Shown one piece after another: positions 1 through 6,178 of a stretch of 26,960 nt of DNA. Position 1 is the first letter of the stretch. Every line of letters starts with the position of its first letter. The stretch covers positions 1 to 26,960 of the forward strand of contig DCLA01000119.1 in NCBI GenBank assembly GCA_002320815.1. Direction: 5' to 3'. A program made the translations under genes and the position numbers. Below the pieces are notes generated by a model, which was not told where the DNA came from, searched no databases, and saw only the letters and a list, made by a program, of their open reading frames with translations. This stretch comes from Myxococcales bacterium UBA1660. Lineage in GTDB: Bacteria; Myxococcota_A; Polyangia; Polyangiales; Houyiibacteriaceae.

Positions 1-7
1 GGGTACT

Positions 8-277
8 TCAACGGGCTGCTAGGGTTCGCGGCCAGCGGGTCACACCGAGGAAGCTGGGCATCGTTTCGACCGGAGTGAGCGCTTCGTAGCTGGACCCGGC
101 GAGAACCGTGACCTCGACTCGCTCGGTGGCGAGGCGGGTCGTCGCGTCGGTGTCCAGACTGACCAGCACCTGCGTCAGGGGCTCGTCGTCACCGCATCCC
201 CAAGGACCAAGAATGGTGATGGTCACCAGCATCGCTCGAACCCAAGCGCAACCGTGATTCCCCCTCTGCTTCGTCAC
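8..277 (-). CDS. Short putative lipoprotein, possibly C-terminally truncated
   Basis: Hypothetical envelope protein. From the GTG at 277 the product is about 89 residues, with a Lys/Arg-containing n-region, a hydrophobic stretch and a GPWGC site followed by GDDE, like other lipoproteins in this window. An ATG at 232 is the alternative start, but it leaves a signal peptide without positive charge. The mature part (LVSLDTDATTRL..VEVTVLAG) resembles the N-terminus of much longer myxobacterial lipoproteins whose next segment reads like WPRTLA; that resemblance is from memory. Here the frame stops right after RWPRTLAAR, so the gene may be truncated or frameshifted. No clear ribosome site precedes either start. 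It is divergent from the TPR protein at 348, with about 70 bp between the starts. Confidence 0.45.
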   Translation of the reverse strand: MTKQRGNHGCAWVRAMLVTITILGPWGCGDDEPLTQVLVSLDTDATTRLATERVEVTVLAGSSYEALTPVETMPSFLGVTRWPRTLAAR

Positions 278-347
278 GCGCCGAGGGTACCGAGAGCGGC
301 GCGCCCCCTGCAACCGGTCGTCTTGTGGGAACCCGGTCGAGGCCAGT

Positions 348-953
348 ATGTTCGTCGCCATGCGACTGCTGATTTGCATGTGCGTGGTAGCTGGCGCGAG
401 CGGCCTTGCGGACGCCGCCGCCCAGGACGCCTCGACCCAGGACGCCTCGACCGTCGAGACCCAGGCGGGTCGCACCGAAGAGGAAGCCCGCGCGCTGTTC
501 GTCGCGGGGCGGGCGGCCCTCGAAGATGGTCGCTACGCCGACGCCCTGAACCATTTCCAGCGGTCCTACGACCTGAGCCAGCGCCCCCAGCTGCTCTACA
601 ACATCGCGGTCGCCCACGACCGACTGCGCCACGACGACGAAGCGATCGCCGCGTTCCGCGCATACCTCGACGCCATCCCCGATGCCTCCAACCGGGCCGA
701 CGTCGAGGCGCGGCTCGAGGTGCTCGAGCGAGAGGCCGCGGTGGCCGAGGCGATCGCGCCAGTGGCAGCGCCCGAGCCCGAGCCGACCGTCGAGGCTACG
801 CCGCTCCGGAAGAAGTGGTGGCTATGGGCCCTCGTCGGCGTGGCCGCGGTGGGTATCGGCGTCGGCGTCGGCGTCGCGTTGGCTCGGGACGACACGCCCG
901 ACCCCATCCCGGCCGATGCCGGCGTCATCGCGACGTTGCGCTTCGGCCCCTGA
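348..953 (+). CDS. TPR-containing single-pass membrane protein
   Basis: A 201-residue envelope protein of unknown specific role. The start at 348 is chosen because GAGG lies five bases upstream; an ATG at 360 is the alternative. It has an N-terminal signal-like segment (MRLLICMCVVAGASGLADA), then a short duplicated DAST motif. A TPR-like helical block at about residues 40-120 includes ARALFVAGRAALEDGRYADA and PQLLYNIAVAHDRL. An acidic Pro/Glu linker, a KKWWLWALVGVAAVG transmembrane helix with Gly-Val repeats and a short DD/P tail follow. TPR blocks mediate protein-protein contacts. Proteins of this layout often sit beside lipoproteins or kinases in myxobacteria, and here a lipoprotein is divergent from it. 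The coding call is firm; the partner is unknown. Confidence 0.8.
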   Translation: MFVAMRLLICMCVVAGASGLADAAAQDASTQDASTVETQAGRTEEEARALFVAGRAALEDGRYADALNHFQRSYDLSQRPQLLYNIAVAHDRLRHDDEAIAAFRAYLDAIPDASNRADVEARLEVLEREAAVAEAIAPVAAPEPEPTVEATPLRKKWWLWALVGVAAVGIGVGVGVALARDDTPDPIPADAGVIATLRFGP

Positions 954-1004
954 TCGAACGACAGCAGGTGCGCCCGGACGCCTGACGGGGACGTCGTGGC
1001 CGTT

Positions 1005-1229
1005 TCAGGGCGCGTCGTGATAGTCGCCGTCGTGATCGGCGAGATCCCCGTCATCGTGCTCGTGACCAGCCTCGTTGGCATGTTCGTGGCCATGCCCGTG
1101 ACGGTGTGAGTGAGCCGTACCGTCTTCGTGGGCGTGGTCGTGCTCGTGGGCGTGGGAATGGGAGTTAGTGGACGCCCCACCACAGGCTGCGATGGAGAGA
1201 GCGCAGATGACGATCCGGAGGCTTCGCAT
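1005..1229 (-). CDS. Small histidine-rich lipoprotein, putative metal binder
   Basis: A 74-residue protein. It has a basic n-region (MRSLR), a short hydrophobic core and a lipobox ending IAAC (Cys16) followed by GG. The mature part is about 58 residues and contains 16 His, mostly as alternating HxH pairs (SHSHAHEHDHAH, then HSHRHGHGHEH), interspersed with Asp and Glu. Such tracts bind Zn, Ni, Co or Cu, so a periplasmic or outer-membrane metal buffer or chaperone is inferred. No known domain is recognisable. No Shine-Dalgarno precedes the ATG; instead a perfect AT-rich palindrome lies five bases upstream. It converges with the TPR gene. The signal peptide and lipobox argue against a spurious frame. 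Confidence 0.7.
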   Translation of the reverse strand: MRSLRIVICALSIAACGGASTNSHSHAHEHDHAHEDGTAHSHRHGHGHEHANEAGHEHDDGDLADHDGDYHDAP

Positions 1230-1234
1230 CAGCG

Positions 1235-1249
1235 GAATATAGCATATTC
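1235..1249. promoter_or_regulatory. AT-rich palindrome upstream of the His-rich lipoprotein
   Basis: GAATAT-AGC-ATATTC is a perfect 6-3-6 inverted repeat in otherwise GC-rich DNA, five bases before the ATG of the His-rich lipoprotein. The minus strand contains TATATT about seven bases upstream of the ATG, which would suit a -10 element of a leaderless transcript. No good -35 is visible. It could be an operator for a metalloregulator; the regulator is not in the window. Confidence 0.4.
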
Positions 1250-1338
1250 GGGGAACGAGGGATCGGTCGCGCGCTGTGCTGGGGTGTTCCGGACCAGCCG
1301 ATGTCCGCCACCGAGGACACCGCCGTGTCGACCGCCAC

Positions 1339-1367
1339 TGACGACGATCGTCCGTGGATCAGCGGGG
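1339..1367. repeat. Dispersed copy of the GACGATCGTC repeat at a gene 3' end
   Basis: TGACGACGATCGTCC followed by GTGGATCAGCGG matches the end of the tandem repeat at 5708-5763 plus its flank (CCTGGTCAGCGG), with only a couple of differences. In both places the motif lies immediately after the stop codon of a minus-strand gene. It contains the 10-bp palindrome GACGATCGTC at 1343-1352. Confidence 0.5.
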
Positions 1368-1997
1368 GGTCATCTCGCCGAGGGCGTGGCGGCGTTCGAC
1401 TTCCTCGGGGGTGACGCCGCTGGCGAGGAGGATCTCGCAGACGTGGTCCAGGCGCTCGATGTGCTCGTAGGCGGCCCAGGGGTCGGGCCCCACCGAGGTC
1501 ACGCCGTGGTTGTGCTGGCCCACGATGTCGAAGGCGATGTCCGCGCCGTCGATGCCCAGGGCCACCGCGGTGGCCTCACCGAGGGCCTCGGTGATCGCGG
1601 GGATGGCGCCCACCGCCGGCCCCACGCGGGTGTAGCGGAAGATCTCGGGGAACTGACTGGCGATCTGGGGCAGGTCGAAGCCGCGGTACATCGCCGCCAC
1701 CACATGGGTCGGGTGAGCGTGCACCACCGAGCGCGCCCGCATCGCACCGCGCTGAATCAGGTAGTGCATGTGCAGCTCGCCGGAGGGCTGAGCGCCCTGC
1801 GGGACCGAGAGCACGCCGTCCTCGGAGAGCCCGATCTTGATGATGTGCTCCGGGTGGATGATCGTCTTCCGCCAACCGCTGGGCGTGACGTAGAGGAGCT
1901 TGCTCCGACGGCGGCGGAGGCTGGCGTTCCCATCGCGGGTGGTGATCCAGCCGCGTTCGTAGAGGCGACGCATGACGTCGCCGATGGCGGTGAGCAT
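1359..1997 (-). CDS. Class II aldolase/adducin family protein
   Basis: A 212-residue cytoplasmic protein of the fuculose-phosphate aldolase/ribulose-phosphate epimerase fold. Visible family features in order are GNASLR near residue 25 (the phosphate-binding GN.S loop), TPSGW near 38, SGELHMH with the likely catalytic Glu, HAHPTH with two metal-ligand His, and a later metal-ligand His in VGQHNHGV. Members bind Zn or another divalent metal and cleave or epimerise sugar phosphates; the exact substrate cannot be read here. The ATG at 1997 is chosen because the family begins right there; the frame upstream to 2120 is Pro/Arg-rich and non-homologous. The receiver-like gene at 2161-2598 is upstream on the same strand, 163 bp away. 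Confidence 0.85.
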   Translation of the reverse strand: MLTAIGDVMRRLYERGWITTRDGNASLRRRRSKLLYVTPSGWRKTIIHPEHIIKIGLSEDGVLSVPQGAQPSGELHMHYLIQRGAMRARSVVHAHPTHVVAAMYRGFDLPQIASQFPEIFRYTRVGPAVGAIPAITEALGEATAVALGIDGADIAFDIVGQHNHGVTSVGPDPWAAYEHIERLDHVCEILLASGVTPEEVERRHALGEMTPR

Positions 1998-2160
1998 GGG
2001 GGAGGTCTCTTTCTCTGGGGGGCCGGAGGACTCGACGGGTCTCGAAGGGAGCGCGCCCGCCGCCGGCGGTCTCGAAGGGCGGAAGGATGACCCGCGGCGC
2101 GGGTCCTGGCGAGCGGGCACGACGGCGAATCCCGTCGTGGGGCGCCCCGCGAGCAGCGGC

Positions 2161-2598
2161 TCAGGCGCGGGCGCCGCGGACGAAGGTCGCGATGGTGTCG
2201 GGGAGGGTCACCGAGCTCAGCTCGCTCTCGGGCAAGAAGAGCACGTGGTGCAGGATGGCGGCGTCCACGCGGGTTTGGAGCAGCTCGGCGGCGGCGAGGC
2301 CCACCGTGGAGATGGGGCAGAGGATGGGGGTCGCGGCGTGGGCGGGGAGCTCGGTGCGGATGCGCTCGATGAGCGTGAGGCCGTGGACCAGCTCGCCGTT
2401 GCGGTCGCGGTGCGCGTGAAAGGGGATCAGGAGGACATCCGCGGGCGTGGCCCTCATGGCGGCCAGGGTGTGGTCGTCGGGGACGCCCTCCTCGACGTGC
2501 GCGGTGACCCGCGCGCCGAGGCGCTCCAGGGTGCCGAAGACCCGGGAGCGGATACGCGCCGAGTACGGGCGGAGGGCGACCACGTGGAGTCCGTTCAT
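2161..2598 (-). CDS. Receiver-like domain protein lacking the phospho-acceptor Asp
   Basis: A 145-residue soluble protein. Its beta/alpha pattern reads like a response-regulator receiver: LHVVALRPY (strand 1), a helix and strand (GARVTAHV), ADVLLIPFHAHRD where the phospho-Asp loop would be, GLTLIERIRTELP (helix 3) and TPILCPIS (strand 4, usual Thr/Ser position). The usual Asp after strand 3 is replaced by Pro (LLIPF). It is therefore either a pseudo-receiver that signals without phosphorylation or an unrelated alpha/beta protein; that assignment is inference. The start is the ATG at 2598, and the REP-like element lies upstream. It may be co-transcribed with the class II aldolase gene downstream. 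Confidence 0.6.
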   Translation of the reverse strand: MNGLHVVALRPYSARIRSRVFGTLERLGARVTAHVEEGVPDDHTLAAMRATPADVLLIPFHAHRDRNGELVHGLTLIERIRTELPAHAATPILCPISTVGLAAAELLQTRVDAAILHHVLFLPESELSSVTLPDTIATFVRGARA

Positions 2599-2695
2599 CG
2601 GCGGCCTGCTGCGCGCATCGCAGGACAGGGTATCCCGGGGGGGAGGAGGGTCCCAAGAAGGGCGCGGCTTGTACGCGGGGCGGACGACCGTGAGT

Positions 2696-2773
2696 GGGGA
2701 CAGAAGGATCTTGGTCAGGTTGGGTCGGGATCGCCCGTGAAAACAGGGGTGGAATTGGGGTGTACCTGTCCCC
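2696..2773. repeat. REP/MITE-like inverted-repeat element
   Basis: A 78-bp intergenic segment bounded by perfect 8-bp inverted ends, GGGGACAG (2696-2703) and CTGTCCCC (2766-2773). The inner right side is unusually AT-rich for this DNA (GGAATTGGGGTGTACCTG). It ends four bases before the stop codon of the propeller gene. From memory, GGGGACAG-ended palindromes are common around REP-associated tyrosine transposases and their nonautonomous elements. No transposase is present here. Confidence 0.5.
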
Positions 2774-2777
2774 GGGG

Positions 2778-4211
2778 TCAGAAGCCCATTTGGCGGAGGA
2801 GGGCGTCGGGGACGCCTTCGTTGCGGAGCCGTTCGCGCTGTTGGATGCGGGTGCGGGCGGCCTCGGCACCGAAGACGGCGCCGTAGGTGTGGTCGAGCTC
2901 CGCTTCGGTCATCGTCGGCTCGGGGGGTTCGGGGATGGCCCGGGCGGGGCCGAGGGCGACCCGACCGGGGGCGGGGGAGCGCAGGACGAGGCCGCGCTGG
3001 TCGTGGGCGGCCATGGAGAGGGTGAAGCCGGCGCCGGTGCTGCGACCGATGAGGGACCCGGGATAGACGGGGGCGTCGGTGCGGTAGGTCGCGGTGGTGA
3101 CCTGGTCGCCCTGCAGGGTGTGCACGCGGAAGGTCCGCACGGCGAGGGAGTCGTCGGCCTCCCGCTCGGCGGCGACGGTGCGCAGTGGCGCGTCGGCGGG
3201 ACCGTCGAGGAAGTGCGGGCGGACGCCCATGCGATGGGTCGCGCGCACGGCGAGCGTGCGATCGAGGATGACCGCGTCGGCCGGGAAGCGACAGAAGCCG
3301 TCGGCCTGGCGGTCACAGATGGCGGCGAGGAGCGCGTAGCCATCGCCGTACGCGCGGAGGCCGTGGATCCAATGGCGATGCGCGCGGTGATAGCGGGCGC
3401 GGCCGCGGAGCACGCCGGTGCGCACGTCGAAGCGGAAGAGCTCGACGGCCCGGTCGTGCTCGGTGCCATTCCGCGGGTCCTTGGAGGCGACCGCGAACTC
3501 GTCGCCAGCGACGGCCGCGTCGGCGACGGTGAAGCGGTCGGGCATCGTGCGCTGCCAGCGGACGGCGCCGGAGCGGCCGTCGACGAGGGCCAGGAAGTGG
3601 CTGGGCACGTAGGGGGTGCTGAAGTCCTCCTGGGTGTCACGCAGCGTGTAGGAGCCGCCGCGGAAGTGACCGACGAGCAGGATGTCTCCCTCCGCGGTGA
3701 CGCGGGGCGCGAAGGAGGAGCTGGTGGCGGTGGGGTTCGGGTCGGCCAGTCGGAACCCGATGCGGCCGTCGGGCTCGATGCGCACCAGCTCCGCGTGGGT
3801 CAGGTGGCCGAGGGTGGGCGAGTCGTTCTGCACGTCGAGGAGCAGCGCGCCGCCGGGGAGCTCGCGGATGCTGCTGACGTTCTGGGTGCGCCCGAGGTCC
3901 CGTCGGAGGTCCCGGACCCAGCGCGCGCGACCGTCGGGAGCGATGCGCAGGAGCGCGACCCCCTGGGCCGGTGCGTCCGGGAGGTCGACGCCAGCCATCG
4001 CGTAGGTGCCGCGGTAGGGGAAGGAGAGCACCAGGTCGCCGTCGGTGGTGGTGAGCGTGCGGGTGTAGCCGGAGACGGCCCCCGACCGGTCGGTGTGGAA
4101 GTCGACGCGAGCGGGCTGGGCCGCGGCGAAGGCGGGGACCGCGACGACCACCGCGACGACCATGGCGAAGGCCAGGGCGAGCGGCGGGGCGAAGGGGACG
4201 GTGCGGGGCAT
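2778..4211 (-). CDS. Secreted beta-propeller-like protein
   Basis: A 477-residue exported protein of unknown function. The ATG at 4211 has GAGGAC just upstream and gives a clean Sec signal peptide (MPRTVPFAPPLALAF..VPAFAAAQ, cleavage near residue 35). The mature part repeats PQQ/SBBP-type blades: RIAPDGRARWVRDL, LVRIEPDGRIGFRLAD, FLALVDGRSGAVRWQRT, LFRFDVRTGVLRGRARY and others, with ILLVGHFRGGSY and EFAVASKD strands between. These segments pair a value readout with a description of how it was obtained, as in myxobacterial surface propellers. No catalytic residues are recognisable. The C-terminus (about 430-477) is a charged helix with TMTEAELDHTYGAVFGAEAA. The window's other propeller is the broken remnant at 25117-25913. 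Confidence 0.8.
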   Translation of the reverse strand: MPRTVPFAPPLALAFAMVVAVVVAVPAFAAAQPARVDFHTDRSGAVSGYTRTLTTTDGDLVLSFPYRGTYAMAGVDLPDAPAQGVALLRIAPDGRARWVRDLRRDLGRTQNVSSIRELPGGALLLDVQNDSPTLGHLTHAELVRIEPDGRIGFRLADPNPTATSSSFAPRVTAEGDILLVGHFRGGSYTLRDTQEDFSTPYVPSHFLALVDGRSGAVRWQRTMPDRFTVADAAVAGDEFAVASKDPRNGTEHDRAVELFRFDVRTGVLRGRARYHRAHRHWIHGLRAYGDGYALLAAICDRQADGFCRFPADAVILDRTLAVRATHRMGVRPHFLDGPADAPLRTVAAEREADDSLAVRTFRVHTLQGDQVTTATYRTDAPVYPGSLIGRSTGAGFTLSMAAHDQRGLVLRSPAPGRVALGPARAIPEPPEPTMTEAELDHTYGAVFGAEAARTRIQQRERLRNEGVPDALLRQMGF

Positions 4212-4353
4212 GTCCTCGGCGGACGCGGCGAGGGGCGCGCGATTCAGCCGCGCCACCGTACGTCGTACGAGGGGATGACGGGGCCGAGGGTCGACCCCAG
4301 CGTCCTCGTCCCCGAGCGGGGATGCCACCGAGAAAGACGAGAGCAGGCACAGG

Positions 4354-4581
4354 ATGAGCAGAGTCGACTACCCCCACGGAACCCGAGTGCAGTGGAAGTG
4401 GGGCTCCGGCACGGGCACCGGGAAGATCGCGAAGAAGTTCACCGAGAAGGTCTCGCGGACCATCGACGGCAGCGAGGTCACCCGCGACGCCACCGAGGAC
4501 GACCCGGCGTACCTCATCGAGCAAGAAGACGGCGGCCGGGTGCTGAAGTCGGGCAGCGAGATCCAGAAGGCGGCCTCCTGA
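4354..4581 (+). CDS. DUF2945 (HVA1/Tudor-like) small protein
   Basis: A 75-residue cytoplasmic protein matching the DUF2945 hypervirulence-associated Tudor-like family. It has the initial YPHGTRVQWKWGSGTGTGK segment, a basic middle (KKFTEKVSRTIDGSEVTR) and the DDPAYLIEQEDGGRVLKSGSEI ending that family members share. Full length is normal for the family. Its biochemical role is poorly defined; a small SH3/Tudor barrel is expected. It is a lone plus-strand gene between minus-strand genes, divergent from the propeller gene. The ribosome site is weak (ACAGG just before the ATG). No terminator is evident after it. Confidence 0.85.
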   Translation: MSRVDYPHGTRVQWKWGSGTGTGKIAKKFTEKVSRTIDGSEVTRDATEDDPAYLIEQEDGGRVLKSGSEIQKAAS

Positions 4582-4639
4582 GTCGCCCGAAGACGCACGA
4601 GCACATCGACCCCCCGAAGACGACGCGGCGCGACGCGCG

Positions 4640-4887
4640 TCAGCGGCGAGTCTCGAAGGCTCCCGCCGCGGCCAGCCGATACTCGAGCTGCACCAGAGCC
4701 AGCCGCGACGAGGCAATGTCCCCCATGCTGCGCCGCTTCCCACGCACACCGCGCCAGCGGTGCGCCATCCCGCTCCGCTTCGGTGCCGCCACCGTGATCG
4801 CTCCCCCCTCCCCGGCCACGCGCAAGTAGACGCCGCGTTCGGCTCGGCGTGGGCGAGCTCCCGCGCGACGACCAGGACGGGATCCAT
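4640..4887 (-). pseudogene. Small gene broken by a frameshift near 4830
   Basis: Two adjoining minus-strand frames look like one gene of about 83 residues. The first part starts at the ATG at 4887 (MDPVLVVARELAHAEPN) and has nearly all G/C third positions. It then loses sense, while a one-base shift gives VYLRVAGEGGAITVAAPK, continuing to ALVQLEYRLAAAGAFETRR and a stop at 4640. I estimate the second frame has about 87% GC at third positions against about 63% at second positions, as expected for coding DNA here. The break lies between about 4826 and 4840. No family is recognised. This is the only gene-like content I see in the 349-bp stretch 4582-4930. A chance open frame cannot be excluded. 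Confidence 0.35.
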
Positions 4888-4930
4888 CGCCGGATCCTGA
4901 CGCACCCGGGGAGGAAGGGTCAGTGCGCGG

Positions 4931-5629
4931 TCAGTGCAGGGTGGGACCGGTGAGGTAGCCCTCGCGAACGAGCCACGTTCGGACCGCCGGGTCCCGGGTG
5001 TCCGCGAGACGTTCCACGACCTGCAGCCGGCTCTCGCCGCGCGTTCGGCGGGCCAGGTCGAAGAGCTCCCGCTCGCCCAGGTCGGGGCGATTGGTCATGG
5101 CCACGACCACGAAGATCGTGAGGTCCGGATGAGCCCCGAGGGAGAGGAGCACGTCCCGATCGTCGGGTCCCTCCACCATCCCGAGGAGCGTGAGGCCGAG
5201 CTTGACCAGCTCCGGCGCCGGCGCGCGCGTCGCCAGAAAGGTGCCCAGCTCGTGGACTCGGTCGCCGTCGAGGTCCGGGGTCGCCCGGAGCGCGCGGACG
5301 ACGGCGTCGACATCGGGCAAGAGGGGGCTGGCGGCCAGGCGCGCCTCGAGGGCCTCGAGGTCCGCCTGCATGGTGTCCCGGGTCAGGGCGACGACTCGCC
5401 GAGCGACCTCGGCGGCCCGTTGCGCGTCGGCCGCACGGTCGGTCATCTGGGCCAACACCCGCTCGAGGTCCGCGGCCGGCACTGGGGCTCGCGGGAGCTC
5501 GAACCCCGGGGGCAAGCTGCCGTCCGGCAGGGCGGCGGCGCGGAGGGAGTCCAGCAGAGGCGGCGCGGTCCACGAGGCGGCGAGCGGCGCGAGACGCGCG
5601 CGGCGGCGGAAGCGGTCGAAGAAGCCCAC
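4931..5629 (-). CDS. Conserved helical-repeat-like protein, C-terminus possibly truncated
   Basis: A 232-residue soluble protein. The GTG at 5629 is chosen because the product then begins VGFFDRFRRRARLAPL, a common opening for cytoplasmic proteins of this type, with AGG six bases upstream; the frame farther upstream is low-complexity. The N-terminal half contains a charged helical segment (AADLERVLAQMTDRAADAQ through DTMQADLEALEARLAAS). The second half looks like short alpha-helical repeats, including ELVKLGLTLLGMVEGPDDRD, IFVVVAMTNR and RLQVVERLADTRDPAVRTWL. My recollection is that related myxobacterial proteins continue well past the LVREGY motif; here the stop follows eight codons later. 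It may be HEAT/ARM-like, function unknown. The 27-bp repeats lie between it and the DUF3253 gene upstream. Confidence 0.65.
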   Translation of the reverse strand: MGFFDRFRRRARLAPLAASWTAPPLLDSLRAAALPDGSLPPGFELPRAPVPAADLERVLAQMTDRAADAQRAAEVARRVVALTRDTMQADLEALEARLAASPLLPDVDAVVRALRATPDLDGDRVHELGTFLATRAPAPELVKLGLTLLGMVEGPDDRDVLLSLGAHPDLTIFVVVAMTNRPDLGERELFDLARRTRGESRLQVVERLADTRDPAVRTWLVREGYLTGPTLH

Positions 5630-5707
5630 ATGGGGCCTGTAGCAGTGCGCGGGGGGTCTCGCGATGGGCCGTGGCGGCGAGCTTGGCCGATGCGCGGGGA
5701 CGGGCGA

Positions 5708-5763
5708 AATGACGACAATGACGACGATCGTCCCCGAATGACGACAATGACGACGATCGTCCC
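5708..5763. repeat. Tandem 27-bp direct repeat with palindromic core
   Basis: Two identical 27-bp units occupy 5708-5734 and 5737-5763, separated by CG (29-bp period). Each begins AATGACGACAATGACGAC and ends GATCGTCCC. Each contains the 10-bp palindrome GACGATCGTC, at 5723-5732 and 5752-5761. The array sits directly downstream of the DUF3253 stop codon, and a related single copy lies at 1339-1367. Confidence 0.8.
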
Positions 5764-5766
5764 TGG

Positions 5767-6102
5767 TCAGCGGAGGCGGATGCGGATGGGGCCTTTGGCG
5801 GTGGAGGGGTCGACGATTTGGCCGCCTTGCACGATGTGGGCGCGGCCGGCGGCGACGAGCCGCCGGGCGGCGCAGCGGGTGCGCTCCATGAGAGGGCGCC
5901 AGTCGTCGGCGACGGCGCGGGCGACTTCGCTGGGGCAGAGGGTCTTGCCGCGCGCGCGGGCCTCGAGCATGCGCACCATCGTCTCCTCGAGCTCGGCGTC
6001 GAGCTTCGGGCGCCGACTTCGACGACAACGTTCGGAGCAGTAGCGGGCCCCCTCCGCGGGGCTCTTGGGCATCGATCGACCACAATGGGTGCAGGGTTCC
6101 AC
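5767..6102 (-). CDS. DUF3253 protein with N-terminal zinc ribbon
   Basis: A 111-residue protein. The N-terminus has a four-Cys ribbon (CTHCGRSMPKSP..RYCSERC) resembling DUF2256-type treble-clef fingers. The remainder matches DUF3253: ETMVRMLEARARGKTLCPSE, VARAVADDWRPLM, a helix with RCAARRLVAAGR, then QIVDPSTAKGPIRIRLR. That core is a small winged-helix-like fold. The GTG at 6102 (VEPCTHCG) is chosen because it starts just before the first Cys pair and has AGGG upstream; another in-frame GTG at 6126 adds eight residues. It is divergent from the kinase gene, with 76 bp between the starts. A DNA- or RNA-binding role is inferred from the fold only. Confidence 0.85.
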   Translation of the reverse strand: MEPCTHCGRSMPKSPAEGARYCSERCRRSRRPKLDAELEETMVRMLEARARGKTLCPSEVARAVADDWRPLMERTRCAARRLVAAGRAHIVQGGQIVDPSTAKGPIRIRLR

Positions 6103-6178
6103 ACCCCGAGCCCTGGGTTCGCACACAGTTCACCGCCAGTCCCTACCCAACTCGGGTGAGTCGGGTCATGCTGTAATC

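Noticed and set aside
1020..1180. Repeated CGTGNGC-type tract as a possible regulatory array
   Set aside because: It is explained by His codons (HxH repeats) of the minus-strand lipoprotein.
2694..4829. Plus-strand open frame of about 711 codons
   Set aside because: It covers the propeller gene in antisense and the DUF2945 gene in another frame; composition is low-complexity and no family is visible.
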